Shown here: in pieces, positions 43,851-53,678 of the stretch
Numbering within the stretch: the first letter of the stretch is position 1
Layout of the letters: every line of letters starts with the position of its first letter
Program-made: the position numbers and the translations under genes
The notes under the pieces: generated by a model
Seen by the model: the letters and a program-made list of their open reading frames with translations, nothing else
Told to the model about the DNA's origin: nothing
Database searches by the model: none
From: Clostridiales bacterium
GTDB lineage: Bacteria > Bacillota > Clostridia > Christensenellales > JAISNN01
NCBI GenBank assembly: GCA_031275485.1
Contig: JAISOS010000073.1
Span: forward strand, 1 to 64,000
Direction: 5' to 3'
DNA: 64,000 nt

Positions 43851-44345
43851 ATGGCTAAGATCAAATTGACAAAGGCGGCGTTCAACGGTACGGCGGCGCA
43901 GGAGGCGGAATTGAGGGCGGCGCTTGCCGAAATTAAAAAGAAAAAAGGCGCGATTATGCCAGCGTTGCAAAAGGCGCAGGAAATTTACGGATATTTGCCC
44001 GTAGAGGTGCAGGTTATAATTGCCGAGGAATTAAACGCACCCGCAGAAGAGGTGTTCGGCGTGGCGACGTTTTATTCGCAATTTACGCTCAATCCTCGCG
44101 GACGGTATAACGCGAGCGTGTGTCTGGGCACGGCGTGCTATGTGAAAGGGGCTGGAGAGGTTTTGGATGCTTTGAAAATTCAGCTAGGAATAGAAACGGA
44201 CGAATGCTCGGCGGACGGCAAATTTTCGCTCAACGCGACGAGGTGTATAGGTTGTTGCGGACTCGCGCCCGTGATGACGATTAACGACAACGTCTACGGC
44301 AAGATCGGCGCGGACGACGTGGAGAAAATTTTGCGGAATTATTAG
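43851..44345 (+). CDS. NuoE-like [2Fe-2S] subunit of electron-bifurcating hydrogenase (HndA/HydC-like)
   Basis: Thioredoxin-like [2Fe-2S] motifs CLGTACYVKGA...CIGCCGLAPV. Confidence 0.92.
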   Translation: MAKIKLTKAAFNGTAAQEAELRAALAEIKKKKGAIMPALQKAQEIYGYLPVEVQVIIAEELNAPAEEVFGVATFYSQFTLNPRGRYNASVCLGTACYVKGAGEVLDALKIQLGIETDECSADGKFSLNATRCIGCCGLAPVMTINDNVYGKIGADDVEKILRNY

Positions 44346-44539
44346 GGAACTCGCCGAAAATTTTAAAAACGGCTGAATTTTGTTGCGGCGCGGCACAAAC
44401 GAAATTACGGAACCGCATAATCGCAAAGCGCGAACAAATAATATTTTATCGCTTGTACGGAAATATTTAATATAGATGAAAAAGCGAAATTGCGGAGTTC
44501 CAAACAAGTATTTTTAGGGTTTTTACGAGATTTTAAAAT

Positions 44540-45088
44540 ATGAGAGAATTGTCCTTGAACGTACTCGATATAGCTGAAAATTCTATAGCGGCGGGCGCGG
44601 CGCGAATAGATATTTCGCTGACGCTGAATGAAAACCTTTTGGAAATTTCAATAAAGGATAACGGTTGCGGTATGAGCGGCGATTTTTTGGCAAGGGTCGC
44701 GGATCCGTTTACGACGTCGAGAACCACGAGAAGGGTAGGCGTGGGCATACCTTTTTTCAAGATGGCGGCGGAAATGACGGGCGGCGGCTTTCGTATCGAA
44801 TCCAAAGAGGGAGAGGGTACGGAAATTGCCGCCGTATTCGATATAGAGAGCGTGGACTTTATGCCTATGGGCGACATAGGCGACACGTTGGGCGCGCTCG
44901 TTATGCACGCTCCCGACACGGAATTTACGCTTAGGATAGACGTTCGCGGAAACGTCTGCGAATTTTGCACGGCGGAGATTAAAGAAATTTTGGATGGTCT
45001 GCCGATAGACGCGCCCGAGGTTATAAGCTTTATTAAATCGACTGTGAAAGAAAATTTCGACAGTATAAACGGAGGGATTATTCCATGA
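44540..45088 (+). CDS. HATPase_c (histidine kinase-like ATPase) protein of the hydrogenase cluster
   Basis: LDIAENSIAAGAARIDI, IKDNGCGMSGDFLARVADPFTTSRTTRRVGVGIPFFKMAAE (N, G1, G2 boxes). Confidence 0.9.
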   Translation: MRELSLNVLDIAENSIAAGAARIDISLTLNENLLEISIKDNGCGMSGDFLARVADPFTTSRTTRRVGVGIPFFKMAAEMTGGGFRIESKEGEGTEIAAVFDIESVDFMPMGDIGDTLGALVMHAPDTEFTLRIDVRGNVCEFCTAEIKEILDGLPIDAPEVISFIKSTVKENFDSINGGIIP

Positions 45089-45453
45089 AATCAATAGAGG
45101 AATTAAAGGCCATAAAAGCCAGAATGCAGGCGGAAATCAACACCCGCGACGCGTCTACCGACGCGGATACGCGCATAGTCGTCGGCATGGCGACTTGCGG
45201 TATCGCCGCGGGTGCGAGACCCGTTCTAAACGCATTCCTAGAGGAGGTACGCAATAAGCGTCTGAGCGGCGTGAGAGTTACGCAAACCGGCTGTCTCGGA
45301 ATGTGTAAATTAGAGCCTATGGTCGAGGTGTTCGTGCCGGGCAAGGAAAAGGTGACGTATGTAAAGGTTACTGCGGATGCGGCGCGGAAAATTGTCGCCG
45401 ATCATATCGTGAACGGTAGCGTCGTGAACGAATACGTTATAACTAACGTGTAG
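45085..45453 (+). CDS. (2Fe-2S) ferredoxin domain protein, HndB-like
   Basis: VGMATCGIAAGARPVL...VTQTGCLGMCKLEPMVEV; overlaps the preceding gene by 4 nt. Confidence 0.9.
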   Translation: MKSIEELKAIKARMQAEINTRDASTDADTRIVVGMATCGIAAGARPVLNAFLEEVRNKRLSGVRVTQTGCLGMCKLEPMVEVFVPGKEKVTYVKVTADAARKIVADHIVNGSVVNEYVITNV

Positions 45454-46109
45454 GCAGGAAGAATTAGGATAAGGACGGTTGTTGTAAATTTAATATTAAT
45501 GCCGACGGAAAGCGGCGGCGGGATGCAAATGAAGACGGATGATTTGCGGCAAATATTTCGCTCTTTTTGAATTTTGGCGGCTTCGTGAATAAAATAACGG
45601 TGAACGTTCCCTCGCGCAGAGTTGTTTATTTCTGTAGTATTTTTTTTCGTTTGGTTCGTTTGTTCGGTAATAAAACGATCGAAGACGTTTTCCGCGCGGC
45701 GGGGCGGAAAGGCTTGCTTATTTCGGCTGTTTTACATACTTAGTAAGCCTCTCGAAGCTTCCGATAGGGATGTAAGGATATGCGTAGGCGCCGCGTTAAG
45801 TTTTGACGGCGTAGGCATATAATCGAGGCGGTATATAATGCCGGGCATAATAAAGCGTTCGCCGGAGTGTTCGGTTTTTCTTTGTGCCGGACTGTCATAA
45901 ATGCCTATACCCGGCTGTATGCCTTTGAAACGCTGTTTCGCGTGTGGGAGTTAGGCCACGTGTAACAAGCTTTGCGTCCGTAAGCGCGGCTTGCCGCTCT
46001 GGGCAACGCTTTTTCCTGCGTTCATCGCTACGGCGGAAAAAGCGTCCGGCGGACGTGCGATTTTGAAGTAATCGCTATATAACCGTTAGTTAGCATCGAA
46101 AGTTTTTTT

Positions 46110-46147
46110 GGGAAAATGTCTTTTTGTCAAAAAAGGCTTTTCCCGCA
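46110..46147 (+). repeat. Family A palindrome copy inside the hydrogenase cluster
   Basis: GGGAAAATGTCTTTTTGTCAAAAAAGGCTTTTCCCGCATAA. Confidence 0.7.
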
Positions 46148-46222
46148 TAAAAAAGCCGCGTAAAAATCTCCGGCTCAATTAAAAAACATTTAATAATATT
46201 TAAGATACAGGAGAACGTTTAA

Positions 46223-48013
46223 ATGATTAGAAACCACATTCTTGTTTGCGGCGGCACGGGCTGTACATCCGGTAAAAGCCGCGAAATTCTGGAAAGATTC
46301 AATCGCCTGCTCGCGGAAAACAACCTTTCCTCCGAGGTGCAGGCGATTATGACGGGCTGTTTCGGACTCTGCGCGTTGGGACCCGTCGTCGTCGTCTATC
46401 CGGAGGGCGCGTTTTACAGTCAGGTCAAAGAGACCGACGTGGACGAAATCGTTTCGGAACACATCGTAAAGGGCAGAATCGTCAAAAGACTGCTTTATTC
46501 CGAGACGGTGAAGGAGGGCGAGAACGCAGTGTCCTCGCTCAACGAAACGAGTTTTTATAAAAAGCAGATGCGTCTGGCTCTCAGAAACTGCGGCGTAATT
46601 AATCCCGAAAATATCGACGAGTACATTGCTTACGACGGTTACGCCGCGCTCGCTAAGGCGCTGACGGAGATGACTCCTCAGGGAGTTATAGACGTAATAA
46701 GAGCGTCGGGACTTAGGGGGCGCGGAGGCGCGGGCTTTCCGACCGGTAATAAATGGCAGTTTGCGCGAGACGTTTCGGGAGATACTAAATATGTGTGTTG
46801 CAACGCCGACGAGGGCGACCCGGGCGCGTTTATGGACAGGTCGGTCTTGGAGGGCGATCCGCACGCGGTACTGGAGGCTATGGCGATAGCCGGCTACGCT
46901 ATCGGCTCGAATCAGGGCTATATATATGTCCGCGCCGAATATCCCATCGCCGTTTCGAGGCTGAACGTCGCGATAAAGCAGGCGAAAGAATACGGTCTGC
47001 TCGGAGATAATATATTCGATACCGGCTTTAATTTCGACATAGAGATACGCTTGGGAGCGGGCGCGTTCGTTTGCGGAGAGGAAACCGCGCTTATGACGTC
47101 AATCGAGGGAAACAGAGGCGAACCCCGTCCCCGTCCGCCTTTTCCGGCGGTCAAGGGGCTTTTCGCGAAGCCTACGATTTTGAACAACGTCGAGACTTAC
47201 GCTAACGTAGCTCAGATTATCTTAAAGGGCGCGGAGTGGTTCGCGTCTATCGGCACGGAGAAATCTAAGGGTACGAAGGTGTTCGCCGTGGGCGGTAAGA
47301 TACAGAATACGGGGTTGGTCGAGGTGCCTATGGGTACGACGCTCCGGACGATAATAGAGGACATAGGCGGCGGCATACCGAACGGCAAAAAGTTCAAGGC
47401 GGCGCAGACGGGCGGACCTTCGGGCGGCTGTATTCCCGCGAGTCATCTCGACATAGCCATAGATTATGAGAACCTTTTGGCGATCGGTTCTATGATGGGA
47501 TCGGGCGGTCTTATAGTCATGGATGAGGACACTTGTATGGTGGATATTGCGAAATTCTTTTTGGAATTTACCGTCGAAGAGTCTTGCGGCAAATGCACGC
47601 CGTGCAGAATCGGCACGAAGCGGCTGTACGAAATGTTGGAAAAGGTTACGAAAGGCACGGCGACGGAGCAGACGCTTGCGGAAATGGAAAAGCTCTGCTA
47701 TTATATAAAGGACAATTCGCTTTGCGGGCTGGGGCAGACCGCGCCTAATCCCGTGCTGTCCACGCTCAGATATTTCAAGGACGAATACCTCGCGCACGTC
47801 AACGGAAAGCGTTGCCCGTCGGGCGTATGCAAGAGCCTGATTTCTTTTCAAATAAACGAAAAATGCGTGGGATGCACACTTTGTTCTAGGAAGTGTCCGG
47901 TTAGCGCGATTACGGGTAAGGTCAAGGAACGCCACGTTATCGACAAAGAAAAATGTATAAAGTGCGGCGTTTGCTACGAGAACTGCAAGTTCAAAGCGAT
48001 AACGAGAGGATAA
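46223..48013 (+). CDS. NuoF-like NAD(P)H-binding subunit (HndC/HydB-like)
   Basis: N-terminal [2Fe-2S] domain, RGRGGAGFPTGNKWQF, ESCGKCTPCRIG, C-terminal 2x[4Fe-4S]. Confidence 0.95.
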   Translation: MIRNHILVCGGTGCTSGKSREILERFNRLLAENNLSSEVQAIMTGCFGLCALGPVVVVYPEGAFYSQVKETDVDEIVSEHIVKGRIVKRLLYSETVKEGENAVSSLNETSFYKKQMRLALRNCGVINPENIDEYIAYDGYAALAKALTEMTPQGVIDVIRASGLRGRGGAGFPTGNKWQFARDVSGDTKYVCCNADEGDPGAFMDRSVLEGDPHAVLEAMAIAGYAIGSNQGYIYVRAEYPIAVSRLNVAIKQAKEYGLLGDNIFDTGFNFDIEIRLGAGAFVCGEETALMTSIEGNRGEPRPRPPFPAVKGLFAKPTILNNVETYANVAQIILKGAEWFASIGTEKSKGTKVFAVGGKIQNTGLVEVPMGTTLRTIIEDIGGGIPNGKKFKAAQTGGPSGGCIPASHLDIAIDYENLLAIGSMMGSGGLIVMDEDTCMVDIAKFFLEFTVEESCGKCTPCRIGTKRLYEMLEKVTKGTATEQTLAEMEKLCYYIKDNSLCGLGQTAPNPVLSTLRYFKDEYLAHVNGKRCPSGVCKSLISFQINEKCVGCTLCSRKCPVSAITGKVKERHVIDKEKCIKCGVCYENCKFKAITRG

Positions 48014-48024
48014 GGAGAATTACG

Positions 48025-49773
48025 ATGAGCGATATAAAAACGGTTAATTTAAAAATAAACGGTATGCCCGCCGCCGTACCCGCGGGTTCGACGATTTTGG
48101 AGGCGGCGCGCTATGTCGGAATAAAAATTCCGACGCTGTGTTACTTAAAGGACATAAACGCCATAGGCGCGTGCCGCGTATGCGTCGTCGAGGTCAAGGG
48201 CGCGAGAAGCCTCGTCGCCTCCTGCGTTTATCCCGTAAACGAGGGAATGGAGGTGTTTACGGCCACTCCTAAGGTGCTGGAAAGCCGCAGGACTACGGTA
48301 GAGCTTATGCTCTCCGACCATAACAAAAATTGCCTGTCGTGCGTCAGAAGCACAAATTGCGAATTGCAGACGTTGGCGGAGGAACTGGGTTGCAACGCGC
48401 AAAAATTTTCGGGCGAAACGAAGTTCTATCCTGCGGACGCGACGCACGCGTCCATTATCAGGGACAACAGCAAATGTATACTTTGCCGCCGGTGCGTCGC
48501 CGCCTGCAAAAACTATCAGTCCGTAGCCGTCATAGGCGCGAACGCGAGAGGCTTCGACACGCACGTGGGTTGTCTTTTCGAGAGAAGACTGAACGACGTC
48601 GCATGCGTGGGTTGCGGTCAGTGTATCAACGTGTGTCCGACGGGCGCGCTCCGCGAAAAGGACGGGATAGACGACGTTATGCGGGCTATGAACGACCCGT
48701 CCAAAACGGTAATCGTAGGAACCGCGCCGTCCGTTAGAATCGCGCTCGGCGAGGAGTTCGGCTATCCGACGGGTACGAACGTCGAGGGCAAAATGGCGGC
48801 GGCGCTAAGGCGTTTGGGCTTTAAGCACGTTTTCGACGTGGATTTTTCCGCCGATCTCACGATTATGGAGGAAGGATACGAGTTTTTATCGCGGGTCAAA
48901 AACGGCGGCGCGTTGCCTATGATAACTAGTTGCTCTCCGGGTTGGGTAAAATTTATCGAGCACAATTTCCCAGAGCTTATACCGAATCTCTCATCCTGCA
49001 AGTCTCCGCAGCAGATGTTCGGCGCGGTCGCGAAAACCTATTACGCCGAAAAACTCGGCGCGGATCCGAAGGATATGTACGTCGTCACGGTTATGCCGTG
49101 CACGGCGAAAAAATTCGAAAAGGGCAGATCGCATCAAGACGCGGCGGGCGTTCCCGACGTGGACGCCGTGTTGACGACGAGGGAGTTTGCGCGGTTTATA
49201 AAGCGTCAGGGAATAATATTTAAAGAGCTTCCGGACGAACCTTTCGACGCGCCTTTCGGGATAGGTTCAGGGGCGGGCCTGATTTTCGGTTCGTCGGGCG
49301 GCGTTATGGAAGCGGCTCTCAGAACGGTCGCCGAGGTCTTGGAGGGTAAGCCCTTGAAAGGGGTTGATTTCTGCGCCGTAAGGGGCTTGGACGGCGTCAA
49401 AGAGGCGGAATACGCCGTCGCGGAAATGAAAGTAAAGGTAGCGGTCGCGAGCGGTCTCAAAAACGCGCGCGCACTTATGGAAAAGGTTAAAAGCGGCGAG
49501 GCGGATTATCATTTTATCGAGATTATGGCATGTCCGGGCGGCTGTCTGAACGGCGGCGGTCAGCCTATCAAAACCGCGTATGAGAGGAATTTTACGGATT
49601 ACCGCGCCGACAGAATGAACGCGATTTACAAATCCGACAGGGCGATGACGCTTAGGAAAAGCCATGAGAATCCCGCGATTAAGGAAATCTATAAGGAATA
49701 TTTCGGCGAACCGAACAGCAACAGAGCGCATCACGTTTTGCATACAAAATATACGGGCAGAAGCAAAATATAG
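48025..49773 (+). CDS. [FeFe] hydrogenase catalytic subunit (HndD/HydA-like)
   Basis: N-terminal [2Fe-2S] ferredoxin, HNKNCLSCVRSTNCELQ, 2x[4Fe-4S], H-cluster motifs TSCSPGW, MPCTAKKFE, ACPGGCLNGGGQP. Confidence 0.96.
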   Translation: MSDIKTVNLKINGMPAAVPAGSTILEAARYVGIKIPTLCYLKDINAIGACRVCVVEVKGARSLVASCVYPVNEGMEVFTATPKVLESRRTTVELMLSDHNKNCLSCVRSTNCELQTLAEELGCNAQKFSGETKFYPADATHASIIRDNSKCILCRRCVAACKNYQSVAVIGANARGFDTHVGCLFERRLNDVACVGCGQCINVCPTGALREKDGIDDVMRAMNDPSKTVIVGTAPSVRIALGEEFGYPTGTNVEGKMAAALRRLGFKHVFDVDFSADLTIMEEGYEFLSRVKNGGALPMITSCSPGWVKFIEHNFPELIPNLSSCKSPQQMFGAVAKTYYAEKLGADPKDMYVVTVMPCTAKKFEKGRSHQDAAGVPDVDAVLTTREFARFIKRQGIIFKELPDEPFDAPFGIGSGAGLIFGSSGGVMEAALRTVAEVLEGKPLKGVDFCAVRGLDGVKEAEYAVAEMKVKVAVASGLKNARALMEKVKSGEADYHFIEIMACPGGCLNGGGQPIKTAYERNFTDYRADRMNAIYKSDRAMTLRKSHENPAIKEIYKEYFGEPNSNRAHHVLHTKYTGRSKI

Positions 49774-49827
49774 CGTAATTTCGTCGGGCCTGCCGCGTAA
49801 TATCACCGAAGTTTTTTGGAAAAGGGA

Positions 49828-49867
49828 GCGGTGGAAAGCCTTTTGTGAACAAAAGGCTTTCCACCGC
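49828..49867 (+). repeat. Family A palindrome copy, 18-bp perfect stem with TGAA loop
   Basis: GCGGTGGAAAGCCTTTTG-TGAA-CAAAAGGCTTTCCACCGC. Confidence 0.92.
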
Positions 49868-49910
49868 ATAATTTTTTAATAAAAATAAAAAGGTTTCCCA
49901 TTTTTTTTCT

Positions 49911-49938
49911 TTGAGTTTTTTCTTTGTTGTGCTATAAT
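49911..49938 (+). promoter_or_regulatory. putative promoter upstream of the first ECF ATPase
   Basis: TTGAGT, 16-nt spacer, TATAAT. Confidence 0.5.
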
Positions 49939-50118
49939 GTTATCTAAATAAGAGCGGAATTTTCAGGAGCGCGAGACCCCGTTTTTACGGTGCCTTGTCC
50001 GCAAAAACGGGAAACGAAGCGTAAACCGAAAGCGAAGCGGCGGCAAAAAGAAAAAAAGCTATGCCGCGAGAAATTAAAAAATGCCGCGGCAAAAAAAATC
50101 GGAAAAAACGGAGTTTTT

Positions 50119-50943
50119 ATGATAGAACTTGAAAACGTCGGCTTTTCATATAGGGACGGCGAGGAAAACGCGATAACCGCCTTGAACGGCGTAACTCTCG
50201 ATTTTGCAAAGGGTGAATTTACCGCCGTTCTGGGGCGTAACGGAAGCGGGAAAAGCACGCTCGCGAAGCTATTGAACGCGTTATTGCTACCGACGGAGGG
50301 CAGAGTTCTCGTATTCGGAGCGGATACGGCGGACGAAAACGAGTTGTTCGGGATAAGAAAGAGCGTGGGAATAGTATTTCAGAATCCGGACAATCAGACC
50401 GTCGCGAGCATCGTCGAGGACGACGCGGCGTTCGGACCGGAAAACTTGGGTTTGCCGCGCGAGGAAATTATACGCCGCGTCGATTGGGCGCTGAAAGCCG
50501 TAGGAATGGAGGAATACCGTTTCGCGTCGTCGTCGGGAATGAGCGGCGGCCAAAAACAGCGCGCCGCAATCGCGGGAATACTGGCTATGAAGCCGAAAGT
50601 AATAGTATTCGACGAGTCAACCTCAATGCTTGACCCGAGCGGCAGGAAAGAGGTTATGTCCGTCATTAGGAAGCTGACGGGCGAGGGCTTAGGCGCGATA
50701 CTGATAACGCACGATATGGGCGAGGCGGCGGATGCGGACAGGGTAGTCGTGCTTGACGGCGGCGCGGTCGTCGCGGACGGCACGCCGAGAGAGGTTTTTT
50801 CGGGTGCGGACGTCGGCGCGTATAATTTGAAATTACCGCTTGCGGCGGCTATCGCCAAAAGACTCGAGGACGGCGGAATTCGGACGGACGGAGCCTTTAC
50901 GGAGGCGGAATTAACCGAGGCGATATACCGCGCTTTAAAGTGA
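50119..50943 (+). CDS. ecfA1: energy-coupling factor transporter ATP-binding protein
   Basis: Walker A GRNGSGKSTLAKLLNALLLP, FQNPDNQTVASIVEDDAAFGPENLGL, SGGQKQRAAIAGILAM; start at 50119 preferred. Confidence 0.93.
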   Translation: MIELENVGFSYRDGEENAITALNGVTLDFAKGEFTAVLGRNGSGKSTLAKLLNALLLPTEGRVLVFGADTADENELFGIRKSVGIVFQNPDNQTVASIVEDDAAFGPENLGLPREEIIRRVDWALKAVGMEEYRFASSSGMSGGQKQRAAIAGILAMKPKVIVFDESTSMLDPSGRKEVMSVIRKLTGEGLGAILITHDMGEAADADRVVVLDGGAVVADGTPREVFSGADVGAYNLKLPLAAAIAKRLEDGGIRTDGAFTEAELTEAIYRALK

Positions 50944-50987
50944 AATAAGGGGCTTTACGCGAAGAGAGTTTTTGAAAAAAATTATAT

Positions 50988-51025
50988 GCGGAAAATCTTA
51001 TCATAAAAGAAAAGATTTTCCGCGC
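50988..51025 (-). repeat. Family A palindrome copy, reverse orientation
   Basis: GCGGAAAATCTTATCATAAAAGAAAAGATTTTCCGCGCGC. Confidence 0.75.
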
Positions 51026-51651
51026 GCTCCTTATCGAAAAACCTTAACGGAGGGGTAACGGTTCCGTAAAAAGAAAACGCCTCGGATAGTTTTTTTGGGA
51101 AAGACAAAACGTCGCCGTAGCCGTATTTTTCATAATCCGATTCGCGCTCTTTATCAAAAGACTTCGTTATACCTTTCTTAAAACTTGCGGATTAGCGCAA
51201 GATATGGTATAATAAACGACAACGGATCGCGACGCTATACGGTCGTTATTGCGGTAAAGATTGAGGTCGCCTTTTTCGCGGCGAACGACGAAAAAACCGT
51301 ATTTTCGTATTGCCCGGATACGTCCCCCCCTTTTCGTGTCTCTCGCGGCAAGAAATTCAACGCTTATTTTCCGCGCAATTCCTATGCTGCCGGCCGTATG
51401 GCGAATAAACCTTTAAACTGCACGCCGCGCAGCTTAAACGATCGCGGTCACGCGGCTGTAAAACGCTTTGCAGCTTACGGTTTTTTCACTGTGACGGCGC
51501 TAAAAGGGCGGGTATCTCCGGCAAATTTGAAGCGGGCTTCAAATTTCTTTTAAATTACGCGGCGCGTATTAAAAGTTTATTCGGTATAACCTCAAGCGCG
51601 GGTTTTAGGCTATGTCGGTCGTGTTATATTATTAAAGTCTTTTGAAAATGG

Positions 51652-51692
51652 GCGCGGGGAAAGCATTTTGTTTGCAAAAGGCTCCTCCCGCA
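51652..51692 (+). repeat. Family A palindrome copy before ecfA2
   Basis: GCGCGGGGAAAGCATTTTGTTTGCAAAAGGCTCCTCCCGCATAA. Confidence 0.8.
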
Positions 51693-51722
51693 TAAGCCTC
51701 AACAAGAAAGGAAAAACGTCTA

Positions 51723-52610
51723 ATGCCGATCACGGTAAAAAATTTATCATATACGTATATGAAGGGCACGCCTTACGAACGCGCCGCGTTGAAGAACGTC
51801 TCCTTGGAAGTGGAGGACGGCGTTTTTTTAGGCATAATCGGCGCGACGGGCAGCGGAAAAAGCACGTTTATAAAGCATTTGAACGGCTTGATTAAATTGA
51901 CGGAGGGCAACGGGGGCATTGTCGTAGACGGAATCGACCTGACCGCCAAAAAGCCGGATTTAAAGCTGGTGCGGCAAAAAATAGGTATGGTTTTTCAGTA
52001 TCCCGAGAGCCAATTGTTCGCGGAAACCGTACTCGACGATGTGTGTTACGGTCCGAGAAACATGAAAAAAAGCAGAGAGGAATGCGAAGCTCTGGCGAAA
52101 GAGGCGATGACGCTTGCGGGTTTGGATTTCGAGAACTTTAAAGGGCGTTCGCCGTTCGAGCTTTCGGGTGGAGAAAAACGCCGCGCCGCGATAGCGGGCG
52201 TCATTGCGTGCAGACCCGAATATTTAATTTTGGACGAGCCGTCCGCAGGGCTTGACCCCAAGGGCAAGGACGATATCTACGCCTTAATCGGTCGCATAAG
52301 GGCGGTCGATAAGGTTACGGTCGTCGTCGTTTCCCACGACGTAGACGAGATTTGCGAGTATGCCGACAGGATAGCCGCGTTCGATAAGGGCGAGATTTTC
52401 GCGGAATTCGACGCGGAGGATATAGGCGAATACGGAAGAGTTCTGCGCGAAAAGGGCTTGGGGATTCCGCTGACGGCGCGCGTCGCGGAGGAGCTGAAAA
52501 GGCGCGGTATAGAAGCGGATTTTAAGGTGCGAGAAAAGGACTTTACCGAGAGCGTTTTACGGTATTATGCCGCTAAACGCGCGGTAAAAAAGGAGGGCGG
52601 CGGTTTATGA
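51723..52610 (+). CDS. ecfA2: energy-coupling factor transporter ATP-binding protein
   Basis: GATGSGKSTFIKHLNGLIK, FQYPESQLFAETVLDDVCYGPRNM, LSGGEKRRAAIAGVIA. Confidence 0.94.
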   Translation: MPITVKNLSYTYMKGTPYERAALKNVSLEVEDGVFLGIIGATGSGKSTFIKHLNGLIKLTEGNGGIVVDGIDLTAKKPDLKLVRQKIGMVFQYPESQLFAETVLDDVCYGPRNMKKSREECEALAKEAMTLAGLDFENFKGRSPFELSGGEKRRAAIAGVIACRPEYLILDEPSAGLDPKGKDDIYALIGRIRAVDKVTVVVVSHDVDEICEYADRIAAFDKGEIFAEFDAEDIGEYGRVLREKGLGIPLTARVAEELKRRGIEADFKVREKDFTESVLRYYAAKRAVKKEGGGL

Positions 52611-53431
52611 AAGATATGACGTTCGGACAATATTATCCCGCGGATTCGCCCGTGCACAGGCTTGATCCGCGCACAAAGTTGCTCTTCGTGTTTTTTTACA
52701 TTATCGCCGTATTTTTTATCGAATCGTTTTTGGGATACGCGGCGGTCGCGCTTTATATCGCCGTCATAATAATCGCGTCGAAAATTCCGTTTAAGACCGT
52801 ACTGAAAAGCGTTCGTGCCGTTATATTCATTCTGCTGTTAACAATGCTTTTGAATCTGTTGTTTTACAGGGAGGGAGAGGTCGTTTTCGCGTTCTGGATT
52901 GTCCGCGTAACCGGAGCCGGCTTGAAGTTTTCGCTTACCATGGCGCTCCGTCTGATTTTGTTAGTGGCGGGCACGGCGATGCTGACCTTTACGACCACGC
53001 CGACCGCGCTCACCGACGCGCTTGAAAGCGTCTTGAAACCCTTAAATATTTTCCGTATAAACGTGCGCGATTTCGCGCTGATTATGAGCATAGCGCTCAG
53101 GTTTATCCCGTCCGTCAGGGAGGAAGCCGACAGAATTATTTCCGCGCAAAAGGCAAGAGGCGCGGATTTTGACACGGGGAATATAGTGCGGCGGGCAAGA
53201 GCCATGTTGCCCGTTTTGATTCCGCTTTTCGTAAGCTCGTTAAGACGCGCCGACGAGCTGGCGCTGGCTCTCGATTCGCGTTGCTACAACCTCTCTGACA
53301 AACGCACGAAAATGAAGGTTTTGAGATATAAAACGGCGGATTTGGGCGCGGCTTTTTACGCGCTGATTTTCGTCGGGCTTATAATTTGGGACAGGCTTTT
53401 TTTGACCGGAATAGCCGGGCGGATCATATGA
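52607..53431 (+). CDS. ecfT: energy-coupling factor transporter transmembrane protein
   Basis: Overlaps ecfA2; SPVHRLDPRTKLLF and ISAQKARGADFDTGNIVRRARAMLPVLIPLFVSSLRRADELALALDSRCY. Confidence 0.94.
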   Translation: MKDMTFGQYYPADSPVHRLDPRTKLLFVFFYIIAVFFIESFLGYAAVALYIAVIIIASKIPFKTVLKSVRAVIFILLLTMLLNLLFYREGEVVFAFWIVRVTGAGLKFSLTMALRLILLVAGTAMLTFTTTPTALTDALESVLKPLNIFRINVRDFALIMSIALRFIPSVREEADRIISAQKARGADFDTGNIVRRARAMLPVLIPLFVSSLRRADELALALDSRCYNLSDKRTKMKVLRYKTADLGAAFYALIFVGLIIWDRLFLTGIAGRII

Positions 53432-53594
53432 AAAAGGGTATGAAAAAACGCGTAAAAAATATGTCGTAAAACGCGGTATAGAAGCGCTAAAAATCATATG
53501 AAAAAAAATACGAAAAAGGCACAGAAAACGCGCAAAAAAATACATAAAAAACGTATAAAAATACAATAAAAATAACGAAGCTTTTTTGGAAAGA

Positions 53595-53634
53595 GGCGCG
53601 GAGAGCCTTTTGTGAATAAAAGCCCCCCGCGCAT
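53595..53634 (+). repeat. Family A palindrome copy before the phosphoesterase gene
   Basis: GGCGCGGAGAGCCTTTTGTGAATAAAAGCCCCCCGCGCATAAA. Confidence 0.8.
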
Positions 53635-53678
53635 AAATTCTCCTTAAAAAAGAAAACGTATAAAAACGGCGGCGTATT

